A stretch of 64,000 nucleotides of DNA from Gimesia sp. (GTDB lineage Bacteria; Planctomycetota; Planctomycetia; Planctomycetales; Planctomycetaceae), in NCBI GenBank assembly GCA_002706765.1, contig PAJV01000003.1, positions 101-64,100 on the forward strand, written 5' to 3'. Numbering within the stretch: position 1 is the first letter of the stretch; the number at the start of each line of letters is the position of its first letter. The position numbers were made by a program, and so were the translations under genes. The notes below the pieces were generated by a model. The model was not told the DNA's origin and did not search any database. It was given only the letters and a program-made list of their open reading frames with translations. This document shows, piece by piece, positions 27,015 to 35,556 of this stretch.

Positions 27015-27995
27015 TCAGGCTGCCTTTTTTTCCTGAATCGTTTCTGCCTGACGTTTCTTTTTCGCACGGACACGCGGTTCGCTTTTCCAGCGCCGGTGAA
27101 CCCAGAAATACTGTTCGGGAGATTTCCGCACTGCTTTTTCCAGGGCCGTCGTAAACTGCTGGGTGATTTCTCCTACCGGATCAGCAGTCACACACTGCGT
27201 TGAATCGATCAGTTGCTCGCAACCCATTTCGAATTTGACCCACTGATTGTTTTCAAAATCATCGGGCAATCGACGGGCATAGCCCACACAGATATAGGCT
27301 CGATATTCCAGAGCCAGCAGCGCAATCGATTTGAAGGTCGAAGCAGGCTTGCCAAAGAAGTCAACGAACAATCCTCGTTTGCCTGCGTCCTGATCGCCAA
27401 GCAACGCCAGATGTCCGCGGCGTTCAATCGTGGCAATCATATCGTCGTAACCACCTTTCTTGGCCATCGCACGATGCCCGGTATGCTGGCGGAATTTTTC
27501 GAACCATTCGTTCAGGAAGGGATTATCCAGTTCCCGGGCGACCACTCCCATGGGAAAGCCAAACAGCCCGAAGACAGAAACCGCAACCTCCCAGTTACCG
27601 TAATGGCCGCTTAACAGAATCACCGGTCTGCCGGAACAGAGTGCGGTAATCAGTTCCGGCGGATAATCGAAGTCCAGTACATCAAAGATATTTCCCCGAT
27701 GCAGTTTGCGGGGCAGCTGGATGATTTCCACCACCATGCGAAACAGATGCGTCCACATCTGATAGATGGTCTGGTCGATTTCCTGTTCAGAAAGTTCTTC
27801 ACCAAAGGCGGTCCGCAGGTTTTCTGCAGCCACATGATAACGAGTCAGCTTGCGGGGCAGACAGCGATGGATCACAAACGCCATTCCTTTGGCCAGTTTC
27901 ACCGATTCTCGCAACGGTAATGATCTGACGACACAAACCAGCGTGCGGAAAATCAGATATTCCAGTCGGTATCGTGCCATGCGCCAATCGATCAT
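27015..27995 (-). CDS. LpxL/HtrB-type lipid A acyltransferase
   Basis: A 326-residue enzyme. The start at 27995 has GGGGGA about 9 nt upstream; a start at 28067 adds 24 non-homologous residues. The N-terminus carries the membrane helix (LEYLIFRTLVCVVRSLPL). The catalytic HX4E motif is His131 to Glu136 in LSGHYGNWE. Other family blocks are VVARELDNPFLNEWFEKFRQHTG, LALLGDQDAGKRGLFVDFFGKPASTFKS (glycerol-phosphate site) and YFWVHRRWKSEPR at the end. It should add a late acyl chain to lipid A or a related lipid, in line with the planctomycete outer membrane. A basic, Lys/Arg-rich tail follows. Confidence 0.93.
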   Translation of the reverse strand: MIDWRMARYRLEYLIFRTLVCVVRSLPLRESVKLAKGMAFVIHRCLPRKLTRYHVAAENLRTAFGEELSEQEIDQTIYQMWTHLFRMVVEIIQLPRKLHRGNIFDVLDFDYPPELITALCSGRPVILLSGHYGNWEVAVSVFGLFGFPMGVVARELDNPFLNEWFEKFRQHTGHRAMAKKGGYDDMIATIERRGHLALLGDQDAGKRGLFVDFFGKPASTFKSIALLALEYRAYICVGYARRLPDDFENNQWVKFEMGCEQLIDSTQCVTADPVGEITQQFTTALEKAVRKSPEQYFWVHRRWKSEPRVRAKKKRQAETIQEKKAA

Positions 27996-28348
27996 ATGAT
28001 CGTTCCCCCAAACTTCCCTGCTGTGATTGCCTGCTTCTTCCTGAAAATCAGACGGGATCGAATTCAACTGAACCCCAGAGCATGCCTCACCTTAGCTATT
28101 GGAGCCAACGATCGGAAATTAAACGGACTGCTTCGGGATTCAGGCACAAAGTCGTAAAAGTGTCTTCGGAATCGTGTTTTTCGTCAAGCCCCATATTGAA
28201 CCCCGTCTCTCCCAACTGAAATTCAGTTGATTTCTGTGAAAACCGATCGAGACCAATTTTTTTCGCTCGGAATTGAACTGCTGACTGAGTATATTGATAA
28301 AGAGAGATAGATGTATTCAATTCAATACCTTTTCGGTTTCTTTTCGTG
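27996..28348. other. Spacer between divergent genes
   Basis: About 350 bp between the LpxL-type gene and a small secreted protein gene. It contains the ribosome binding site of the acyltransferase. A short minus-strand frame (28096-28320) starts only with TTG and looks non-coding. Nothing else is seen. Confidence 0.5.
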
Positions 28349-28753
28349 ATGTCTATGGCTAATCGATCTTCATCCGCATTTCGTCTGCTGCTGACTGCCC
28401 TTGCCGTCTGCGCCGTGAATCTGATGTCGCTCGATTCTGCTCAAGCGACCTGTGGAGATTATCTGTCGCATACAGGTCAAAATGAGACTTCACATTATGA
28501 TCTGCTCTCAGATCCGGCACAGCCGCCACCCGCCCGGCCCTGCTCGGGCCCAGGTTGCGAGAAGCAGCATCCCGATCCTGCTCCAGAAACCCCGATACTG
28601 GTGACCACCGTTTTCAAGGCAGCCTGCACGGGAGGATGGGAATCAGTGACATCCCCCCAACGGCAAAAGAGTCTCGTCAACTCCTCTCACTTACTCAGTT
28701 CCTCTGCGTATCAATCACGCATTGATCGTCCTCCTGAACAGCGTGGCTTCTGA
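28349..28753 (+). CDS. Small secreted Pro-rich protein
   Basis: A 134-residue protein. ATG 28349 is preferred over the GTG directly before it. A signal peptide is clear (FRLLLTALAVCAVNLMSLDSAQA, cleavage after about residue 34). The mature part is short, Pro/Ser-rich, with four Cys (CGDY, CSGPGCEKQ, ACTGG). I do not recognise it. It precedes the heme protein cluster by 151 bp and may be part of it: the small Cys/Pro-rich protein could be a surface or maturation partner, which is only a guess. Confidence 0.6.
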   Translation: MSMANRSSSAFRLLLTALAVCAVNLMSLDSAQATCGDYLSHTGQNETSHYDLLSDPAQPPPARPCSGPGCEKQHPDPAPETPILVTTVFKAACTGGWESVTSPQRQKSLVNSSHLLSSSAYQSRIDRPPEQRGF

Positions 28754-28904
28754 AACATTGGATACAGGGACATTGTCTCTGTTGTCTCATGAAACCTGTC
28801 TGCGCAATCCATTTCCTATTCTGGATTCGCCTGCGCTCTGCTGAGCGTTGTGAAAGAAACGGCAGGTTTTGCAACAGCCATTTAGTGCAGGATTTCTTGT
28901 CGTT

Positions 28905-31718
28905 ATGACTACCATCGATTCTTCCATGACGGAAGCAAAGCCACGTCGTATCGTCCGCAAAGCCATCGGACCGAAATTACGTAAAGTTCTCTATCTACTC
29001 TTCTTCATGGTGGCACTGCTGGGCGCCAATTCAATCTATCTGGTCAGCATCACCGTCTATGACTGGTTAAGTGGTGAGACTCTGGAAAACTGGTTCTACC
29101 AGTACATGTTTCTCGCGCATCTGATTCTGGGCCTGCTGCTACTGGCTCCCTTTATCATGTTTGGCATCGTACACATTTATAACACAAAGAACCGCCTGAA
29201 CCGTCGTGCCGTGCGGGTGGGTTATGGACTCTTCTTTATTTCCTGCCTGGTACTGGTTTCCGGAATCTTATTATTACGCATCGGTTCATTCGACATGAAA
29301 AATCCCACCGCGCGATCTGTCACCTACTGGTGTCACGTGATAGCGCCGGTGTTTGCCCTCTGGATGTACTGGCTGCATCGCCTGGTCGGCCCCAAGATCA
29401 AGTGGAAAGGAGGACTCGCTTACCTGGGTGTCATCACTGCCATGGTGGTTGGCATGCTGATGTTCCATTCTTCCGATCCCCGCAAATGGAATGTGGTCGG
29501 CCCCAAATCAGGCGAGAAATACTTCTTTCCCTCCCTCTCCCGGACTTCGACAGGCGACTTCATTCCCGCAGAAGCGTTGATGATGGATGACTACTGTCAG
29601 AAGTGCCATCCCGATACGCACGCCGACTGGAAAAACAGCGTTCATCATTTCAGTTCATTTAATAATCCCGCCTACCTCGCGTCTGTAAGAGAAACCCGTA
29701 AAGTCTCCTTTGAACGGGATGGAAACCTGCAGGCCTCCCGGTTCTGCGCCGGCTGCCACGACCCGGTCCCCTTCTTCAGCGGTGCCTTTGATGATCCCAA
29801 CTTTGATGATATCAACCACATCACCTCGCAGGCGGGAATCACCTGCACGACCTGCCATGCCATTACGCATGTCAACAGCGTGCGTGGCAACAGTGACTAT
29901 ACCATTGAAGAACCCATCCACTATCCGTTTGCCTACAGCGACAATACGTTTCTGCAATGGGTCAATAATCAGCTGGTGAAAGCCAAGCCGGCATTTCATA
30001 AAAAAACGTTCCTGAAAGATCTTCACAAATCAACTGAATTCTGTGGGACCTGCCACAAAGTGCATCTGCCCGAAGAACTGAATCAGTATAAGTTCCTCCG
30101 CGGGCAGAACCATTACGATTCCTTTCTGTTGAGCGGCGTGTCCGGTCATGGGGCGCGGAGTTTTTACTATCCTCCCCAGGCACAGGAGAACTGCAACAAG
30201 TGCCACATGCCTGCCAAGCCTTCGAACGACTTCGGTGCTCGGCACTTCTATGATTCGAAGGAACCCAGTGTTCACAATCACCTGTTCCCCGCTGCGAATA
30301 CCGGCATCGCCGCGTTACGCAATGATCCGGAAACAGTCGCCGTTCATCAGGCATTTCTCAAAGATAACCTCCGCGTGGATTTCTTCGGCATTCGTGAAGA
30401 GGCCAGTATTGAAGGAAAACTGATCGCGCCCTTGCGACCGGCAGTCCCCACTCTGAAGCCCGGCAACAAATACCTGCTGGAAACAGTACTCCGCACTCTG
30501 AAGGTCGGACATCACTTCACACAGGGAACAGCCGACTCGAACGAGATCTGGCTGGACGTGACGGTCAGAAGTGGTGACCGGATCATTGGACGCAGCGGTT
30601 CACGCGAAGCTGACGGAACGGTTGATCCCTGGTCGCATTTCGTAAATGCGTTTGTGATTGACCGCGATGGAAATCGGATTTCGCGACGTAACGCGCAGGA
30701 CATTTTCATGGCACTCTATAACAACCAGATGCCACCTGGAGCCGGACAGACCATTCACTATGAATTGAATCTGCCCGATGACCTGACGGCCCCGGTAACA
30801 GTCGAAGCCAAACTGCAGTATCGAAAATTTGATACACACTACATGCAGTTTGTCGCCTCGGCACTGGAAGCCAAAGGGCAGGAGCTGTCCTGGAAGGAAA
30901 AAGGCGTTCCCTATGTGAATACCCTGCCCATCACAACGATTGCCTCGGATACCATCACGTTTCCGATCGAAGGGGTCACTGCAGAAGTGGAAAACAAGAA
31001 GGTCGAAATTCCCGTCTGGCAGCGCTGGAACGATTATGGCATCGGCCTGTTTCTAAAAGGCAAGGCGGAGTTGCGGCAGGCAGCTGAAGCTTTTGAGCAG
31101 GTTGATCAACTGAACCGCTATGATGGTTCGTTAAACCTGGCGCGGGTGTACTTCACGGAAGGACGCCTGGAAGACGCTGTCAACGCCCTGAAAAGAACGG
31201 CGTCATTCAGCGATCCTCCCGCTCCGCCCTGGACCCTGGCCTGGTTGAGCGGCAAAGTCAATCAGCAGCAGGGACACCTGGAAGAGGCAGAGAAAAACTT
31301 CCGCAGTGTCCTGGAAGATCAGACGGAAGAACGTACCCGCCGTGGATTTGATTTCAGTAAAGACTACGTGGTCATCAATGACCTCGGGCAAAACCTGTTT
31401 GATCAGGCCAAGCGGTTCCGCACCGAAGAAAACCGGGAGCAGCGCGATCAACTGCTCAATCAGGCGGTCGAACAGTTCCAGAAAACGCTGGTCCTGGATC
31501 CGGAGAATGTCACTGCCCACTATGGCCTTTCGCTGGTTTATGATCAGCTGGAGAAACCGGATCTGTCAGATCAACACCGGAAGCTGCACCAGAAATATAA
31601 GGTCGATGATACTGCCCGGGGGTTCTCTGAACGGAAAGCACGCGAAAAATATCCCGCTGCCAATCATGCAGCAGAGCAACCTGTGATCTATTCATTAAAC
31701 CGTACGGTCAAACCATAA
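28905..31718 (+). CDS. Membrane pentaheme cytochrome c with TPR tail
   Basis: A 937-residue protein; ATG 28905 has AGGAT upstream, while a TTG 36 bp earlier is less likely. Residues about 28-190 hold five transmembrane helices (KVLYLLFFMVALLGANSIYLVS; LAHLILGLLLLAPFIMF; LFFISCLVLVSGILLL; VIAPVFALWMYWLH; LAYLGVITAMVVGMLMF), several with paired His. Five heme c motifs follow: CQKCH (231), CAGCH (281), CTTCH (314), CGTCH (380) and CNKCH (430), with extra His for bis-His ligation, as in cytochrome c554/NrfA-like proteins. Residues 470-690 are beta-rich. TPR repeats (LFLKGKAELRQAAEAFEQV, ARVYFTEGRLEDAVNAL, NLFDQAKRF, AVEQFQKTLVLDP) fill 700-880. It probably moves electrons between the quinone pool and a periplasmic partner; the donor is unknown. 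An FG-GAP protein follows 67 bp later. Confidence 0.88.
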   Translation: MTTIDSSMTEAKPRRIVRKAIGPKLRKVLYLLFFMVALLGANSIYLVSITVYDWLSGETLENWFYQYMFLAHLILGLLLLAPFIMFGIVHIYNTKNRLNRRAVRVGYGLFFISCLVLVSGILLLRIGSFDMKNPTARSVTYWCHVIAPVFALWMYWLHRLVGPKIKWKGGLAYLGVITAMVVGMLMFHSSDPRKWNVVGPKSGEKYFFPSLSRTSTGDFIPAEALMMDDYCQKCHPDTHADWKNSVHHFSSFNNPAYLASVRETRKVSFERDGNLQASRFCAGCHDPVPFFSGAFDDPNFDDINHITSQAGITCTTCHAITHVNSVRGNSDYTIEEPIHYPFAYSDNTFLQWVNNQLVKAKPAFHKKTFLKDLHKSTEFCGTCHKVHLPEELNQYKFLRGQNHYDSFLLSGVSGHGARSFYYPPQAQENCNKCHMPAKPSNDFGARHFYDSKEPSVHNHLFPAANTGIAALRNDPETVAVHQAFLKDNLRVDFFGIREEASIEGKLIAPLRPAVPTLKPGNKYLLETVLRTLKVGHHFTQGTADSNEIWLDVTVRSGDRIIGRSGSREADGTVDPWSHFVNAFVIDRDGNRISRRNAQDIFMALYNNQMPPGAGQTIHYELNLPDDLTAPVTVEAKLQYRKFDTHYMQFVASALEAKGQELSWKEKGVPYVNTLPITTIASDTITFPIEGVTAEVENKKVEIPVWQRWNDYGIGLFLKGKAELRQAAEAFEQVDQLNRYDGSLNLARVYFTEGRLEDAVNALKRTASFSDPPAPPWTLAWLSGKVNQQQGHLEEAEKNFRSVLEDQTEERTRRGFDFSKDYVVINDLGQNLFDQAKRFRTEENREQRDQLLNQAVEQFQKTLVLDPENVTAHYGLSLVYDQLEKPDLSDQHRKLHQKYKVDDTARGFSERKAREKYPAANHAAEQPVIYSLNRTVKP

Positions 31719-31723
31719 ACTTA

Positions 31724-31760
31724 TCAGTCCTCCCCGCTGCATTGCTGCAGAGAGGACTGA
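31724..31760 (+). other. Intercistronic hairpin
   Basis: A perfect 9-bp stem, TCAGTCCTC (31724-31732) with GAGGACTGA (31752-31760), between the pentaheme cytochrome and the FG-GAP gene, with no T-run after it. It starts 5 bp after the stop codon. A role in transcript processing or stability fits better than termination. Confidence 0.65.
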
Positions 31761-31785
31761 ATTCAGATAACTGAAAGTGAAATTC

Positions 31786-33693
31786 ATGTCAGATTTCAAC
31801 CCTGATGATTTGGGTCCCGAGCTGGAAATTGAAACCGAACAGAATGATGAATCCATCGGACGTGCGTTCTGGTATTCCTTCTCGGCATTTCTGATCCTTG
31901 CCGTTTGTGGCGGAAGCATCTATGCCTGGAAGCAGATGCAGCAGCCGGAAGAAATCGTCAGGGAGACTCCCCTGAGCCTGCCCGCTGAGCGAAAGGTGGA
32001 AGAGATCACACTCCCCAAGATCCCGTTCACAGACATCACGGAAGAGGCCGGCATCCGTTTTATTCACAATAACGGTGCCGCTGGTGAAAAACTGTTACCG
32101 GAAACCATGGGCGGCGGTGCTGCATTTTTTGATTACGACAACGATGGCGACCAGGATTTACTGCTGATCGGATCTCAGAACTGGCCATGGAACCAGGCTG
32201 CAGAACAGAATAAGTCCGTCTCGTCGCTGGCATTGTACCAGAATGACGGTTCGGGAAAATTCCAGGTTGTCACAGAGCGCATGGGGCTAAACCTGTCACT
32301 GTATGGCATGGGTGTCGCCTGTGGAGACTATGATAATGATGGTCTGATTGATCTCTATATTTCGTCACTGGGCAGTAACCGGCTGTTGAAAAATGAAGGA
32401 ACCCGATTCAAAGATGTGACCGCGCAGGCGGGAGTCGGCGGGCCAGATCATCTCTGGAGCACCAGTTGTGGCTGGTTCGATTATGATCGGGACGGCGACC
32501 TCGACCTGCTCGTCTGCAATTATGTTGACTGGACCCCCGCTTATGATCGCGCACAGAATTTTACGCTCAAAGGAGGCATCCGCGCATATGGTCGTCCCCA
32601 GAACTTTAACGGCGTCAATCCACTGCTCTATCAGAATCAGGGGAACGGAACATTCAAGGACATGACCGAACAGGCAGGACTCAAAGTCTTCTCGCCAGGC
32701 ACCGGTGTCCCCCTGGCGAAATCGCTGGGGCTGAACTTCTATGATTTTGATGAAGATGGATATCTCGACATTTTCATTACCAATGATACCGTGCAGAATC
32801 TGTTGTTCCGTAATCAACAGAATGGAACATTCAGTGAAATCGCGGCACGCTCCGGAGTCGCTTTTGACATGGATGGAAATGCCCGCGGTGCCATGGGGAT
32901 CGACATCGCCACGTTCCGGAACGATGACACACTGGGGATTGCCATTGGAAATTTTGCCAATGAAATGACAGCCCTGTATACTTCTCCCGGAAAAGAGATG
33001 CAGTTCATCGACGAGGCGATTTCAAACGGACTGGGTCCCCAGACACGACAGGCGTTGACCTTTGGGGTCTTCTTCTTTGATGCAGATCTGGACGGGCGCC
33101 TGGATCTGTTTTCAGCAAACGGACACCTGGAGGAAGACATCAATATCGTGCAGGCACGACAGCATTACGAACAGCCGCCTCAACTCTTCTGGAACTGTGG
33201 TCCGCAGTATGCCACCGAGTTTGTCCCCCTGGATGAATCTCGGGTAGGACAGGATTTCGTAAAGCCACTGGTAGGACGCGGCGCCACGTTTGCCGACATC
33301 GATGGCGACGGCGATCTGGATCTGATCATCATGACAACTGGTAACAAACCACGCCTGTTGCGAAATGACCAGCAGACAGGACACCACTGGGTGCGTTTTC
33401 ACCTGGTCAGCGAAGACACATCGAAAAAAGACCGTTCTGCTGCTTCACCCCGTGATGCGCTGGGAGCACATATTCAGATCACGACGGCGACCGGTAACCA
33501 AAGCCGGATGGTGATGCCGACCCGAAGTTATCTGGCGCAAACCGAGTTGCCCGTGACCTTTGGGCTGGGAAAAGATGAGGAAATCGAGTTGGTAACCGTC
33601 AACTGGCCTTCAGGAAAATCCACTTCCCTGAAAAACCTGAAACCCGATCAGCTGTATCGGATTTCAGAGCAAGCCGGGCTTGTTGAAAAATAG
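31786..33693 (+). CDS. Membrane-anchored FG-GAP/ASPIC (CRTAC1-type) protein
   Basis: A 635-residue protein (a GTG nine bases earlier is an alternative start). One transmembrane helix lies near residues 30-48 (AFWYSFSAFLILAVCGGSIYAW), with the rest outside the cytoplasm. FITDITEEAGIRF-type entry is followed by six FG-GAP/VCBS repeats with calcium-binding Asp loops: DYDNDGDQDLLLI, DYDNDGLIDLYI, DYDRDGDLDLLV, DFDEDGYLDIFI, DADLDGRLDLFSANGHLEEDI and DIDGDGDLDLIIM. The C-terminal 90 residues are the ASPIC/UnbV domain (LGAHIQITTATGNQ to VNWPSGKST). The fold is a beta propeller like integrin alpha subunits and CRTAC1, probably for protein or surface contact. The partner is likely the pentaheme protein encoded just upstream. 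Confidence 0.92.
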   Translation: MSDFNPDDLGPELEIETEQNDESIGRAFWYSFSAFLILAVCGGSIYAWKQMQQPEEIVRETPLSLPAERKVEEITLPKIPFTDITEEAGIRFIHNNGAAGEKLLPETMGGGAAFFDYDNDGDQDLLLIGSQNWPWNQAAEQNKSVSSLALYQNDGSGKFQVVTERMGLNLSLYGMGVACGDYDNDGLIDLYISSLGSNRLLKNEGTRFKDVTAQAGVGGPDHLWSTSCGWFDYDRDGDLDLLVCNYVDWTPAYDRAQNFTLKGGIRAYGRPQNFNGVNPLLYQNQGNGTFKDMTEQAGLKVFSPGTGVPLAKSLGLNFYDFDEDGYLDIFITNDTVQNLLFRNQQNGTFSEIAARSGVAFDMDGNARGAMGIDIATFRNDDTLGIAIGNFANEMTALYTSPGKEMQFIDEAISNGLGPQTRQALTFGVFFFDADLDGRLDLFSANGHLEEDINIVQARQHYEQPPQLFWNCGPQYATEFVPLDESRVGQDFVKPLVGRGATFADIDGDGDLDLIIMTTGNKPRLLRNDQQTGHHWVRFHLVSEDTSKKDRSAASPRDALGAHIQITTATGNQSRMVMPTRSYLAQTELPVTFGLGKDEEIELVTVNWPSGKSTSLKNLKPDQLYRISEQAGLVEK

Positions 33694-33758
33694 CAACATC
33701 ACATCGCTGTTGAATATTCGCTATTTTCCTGACTTGACAGATTCTGGACAGTAAATCC

Positions 33759-33787
33759 TTGACATTTTCACATCAACTTTGTTTGAT
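33759..33787 (+). promoter_or_regulatory. Candidate sigma70-type promoter
   Basis: TTGACA at 33759-33764 and TTTGAT at 33782-33787, spacer 17 bp. It lies in the 430-bp gap (33694-34123) before the DUF1501 gene, about 330 bp from its ATG, so a long 5' leader would follow. The remainder of this gap shows no gene I can support. An AAAATAGC/GCTATTTT pair near 33686-33726 could end the FG-GAP transcript. Confidence 0.35.
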
Positions 33788-34123
33788 ATATAAGGTGTCG
33801 AGGTGTGTCCGGATTGCTGGATTTCAAAATTGTCCTTGAATTTCAGAGCGTGAATCTGGCATAATACCCTCAGGTGGTTTGAAAACGATTCCTCCCCCCA
33901 CTGGATTAATGTGATAGTATTACAAACATTACCAGAATCACCTGACATACAACTCGGGCCATATGATAAGAGAAGTACCGAGCCATCCGCCAGAAAAACT
34001 GGCTATATTCCAACCCGATAAGATTTAGCGCTCAAACCTGACTGCAAGTGTTAAGCCTCTGGCCCTTGAGAGCCACAAACCCGGACACAAACTATCCCCA
34101 CAATCGAAAACGGAGATTTCACT

Positions 34124-35422
34124 ATGAGCTTGAGACAATCACGCCGCGATTTTTTGCATGTTGGTTTTGCAGGTGGAATCGGTCTGACTCTGCCTGATTT
34201 CCTCCGTATGAAAAGTGCGCAGGCAGAAATTAAAAAATACGAATCCAAAGAAGGTACTGCGAAGTCAGTCATCTTCATTTATCTTCCCGGTGGGGCCGCC
34301 CATCAGGAAACCTTCGACCCGAAACCATATGCTCCGGTCGAGTACCGTGGTCCGATGGGTTCGATCGACACGAATGTGGCTGGTGTACGCTTCAATGAAA
34401 AGCTGGCGAAAACGGCCCAGATCATGGACAAACTGACCGTGTGCCGATCCATGTCTCACGGCGAAGCGGCTCACGAACGGGGAACACATAACATGTTCAC
34501 CGGCTATCGTCCCAGCCCTGCTTTACAGTTCCCCAGTATGGGAAGTGTTGTAACTCATGAATTTGCGCCTAAAAACAGCATGCCACAATATGTCTGTATC
34601 CCCAATCAACCCAACGAGTTTGCAGGGACCGGCTATCTGAGTTCTTCCTACGCTCCCTTCAGTGTCGGTGCAGACCCGGCTTCCAACGGATTCAAGGTTC
34701 GTGACCTGAACCTGCCTGGCGGCGTTGATACCAACCGGTTTACACGACGACGCTCTCTGCTGAGTGCCGTCAACGAGCACTTCGTTTCAAAGGAAAAAGC
34801 GGATTCACTGGACGCCGTCGATACCTTCTACAAACAGGCCTATGATATGGTCTCTTCCAAAGCATCACAGGAAGCCTTTGACCTGGACAAGGAAGATGCC
34901 AAGGTCAGAGACGCTTACGGACGCAATCAGGCAGGTGCCCGCATGCTGCTGTCCCGTCGTCTGGTAGAAGCGGGTGCACGTTTCGTTACCATGACTTATG
35001 GAGGCTGGGACATGCATGACCGGATTCAGACCGGGATCGAACGGAACCTTCCTTCCTTCGACCAGGCCTTTTCAACGTTAATTACAGACCTCTATGACCG
35101 TGGATTGCTCGACAGCACCCTGGTTTGCGTCTGTAGTGAATTCGGACGTACTCCCAAAATCAACGGAACTGCCGGCCGCGACCACTGGCCGAAAGTTTTC
35201 AGTGTTGTGATGGCCGGTGGTGGAATCAAAGGCGGAAACGTCTACGGTTCATCGGATGCCATCGCCAGTGAACCCGAAGATAACCCGCTGTCTGTAATGG
35301 ACTGGGCAACCACCATTTATCACTGCATGGGTATTGTTGCTGATAAAGAACTGATGGCTCCCGGCGATCGTCCGATTGAAATCGTCGATGGCGGTAAGGT
35401 CGTCAAAGACCTGCTGGTTTAA
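34124..35422 (+). CDS. DUF1501 family Tat-exported protein
   Basis: A 432-residue protein beginning MSLRQSRRDFLHVGFAGGIG, a twin-arginine signal with the second Arg pair followed by Asp-Phe-Leu and an AQA cleavage region near residue 35. The body matches DUF1501: VIFIYLPGGAAHQETFDPKP, MGSIDTNVAGVRFNEKLAKTA, VTMTYGGWDMHD, VCVCSEFGRTPKINGTAGRDHWPK and GGNVYGSSD. It belongs to the alkaline phosphatase-like superfamily; the SEFGRTP and GRDHWP motifs probably form part of the metal site. The first gene of a four-gene plus-strand run with the PPC, PSCyt2/PSD1 and PSCyt1-WD40 genes. This gene pairing recurs widely in planctomycetes, suggesting a joint role at the cell surface. Substrate unknown. Confidence 0.93.
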   Translation: MSLRQSRRDFLHVGFAGGIGLTLPDFLRMKSAQAEIKKYESKEGTAKSVIFIYLPGGAAHQETFDPKPYAPVEYRGPMGSIDTNVAGVRFNEKLAKTAQIMDKLTVCRSMSHGEAAHERGTHNMFTGYRPSPALQFPSMGSVVTHEFAPKNSMPQYVCIPNQPNEFAGTGYLSSSYAPFSVGADPASNGFKVRDLNLPGGVDTNRFTRRRSLLSAVNEHFVSKEKADSLDAVDTFYKQAYDMVSSKASQEAFDLDKEDAKVRDAYGRNQAGARMLLSRRLVEAGARFVTMTYGGWDMHDRIQTGIERNLPSFDQAFSTLITDLYDRGLLDSTLVCVCSEFGRTPKINGTAGRDHWPKVFSVVMAGGGIKGGNVYGSSDAIASEPEDNPLSVMDWATTIYHCMGIVADKELMAPGDRPIEIVDGGKVVKDLLV

Positions 35423-35450
35423 AGCCCATCAGGCAAATCGATATTGAATT

Positions 35451-35503
35451 GAATAAGAACCGTTAGCATGGGGGCACCTGTTCCCGTGCTGACATTCTTA
35501 TTC
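35451..35503 (+). other. Large intercistronic hairpin
   Basis: Nested stems between the DUF1501 and PPC genes: outer GAATAAGAA (35451-35459) with TTCTTATTC (35495-35503), perfect 9 bp; inner AGCATGGG (35465-35472) with CCCGTGCT (35483-35490), 8 bp with one G·T. No T-run follows, so it is probably a processing, stability or attenuation element inside the operon. Confidence 0.75.
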
Positions 35504-35556
35504 AGACGGAAATAAAACTGATTCTCGAACATCAACATTCCAAGGGGGGAACCGTG

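Noticed and set aside
28096..28320. 74-codon minus-strand frame upstream of the LpxL-type gene
   Set aside because: It would start at TTG with no ribosome binding site and has no recognisable domain.
33721..33948. 75-codon minus-strand frame in the gap before the DUF1501 gene
   Set aside because: It is antisense to the likely promoter and leader of the DUF1501 gene and shows no family resemblance.
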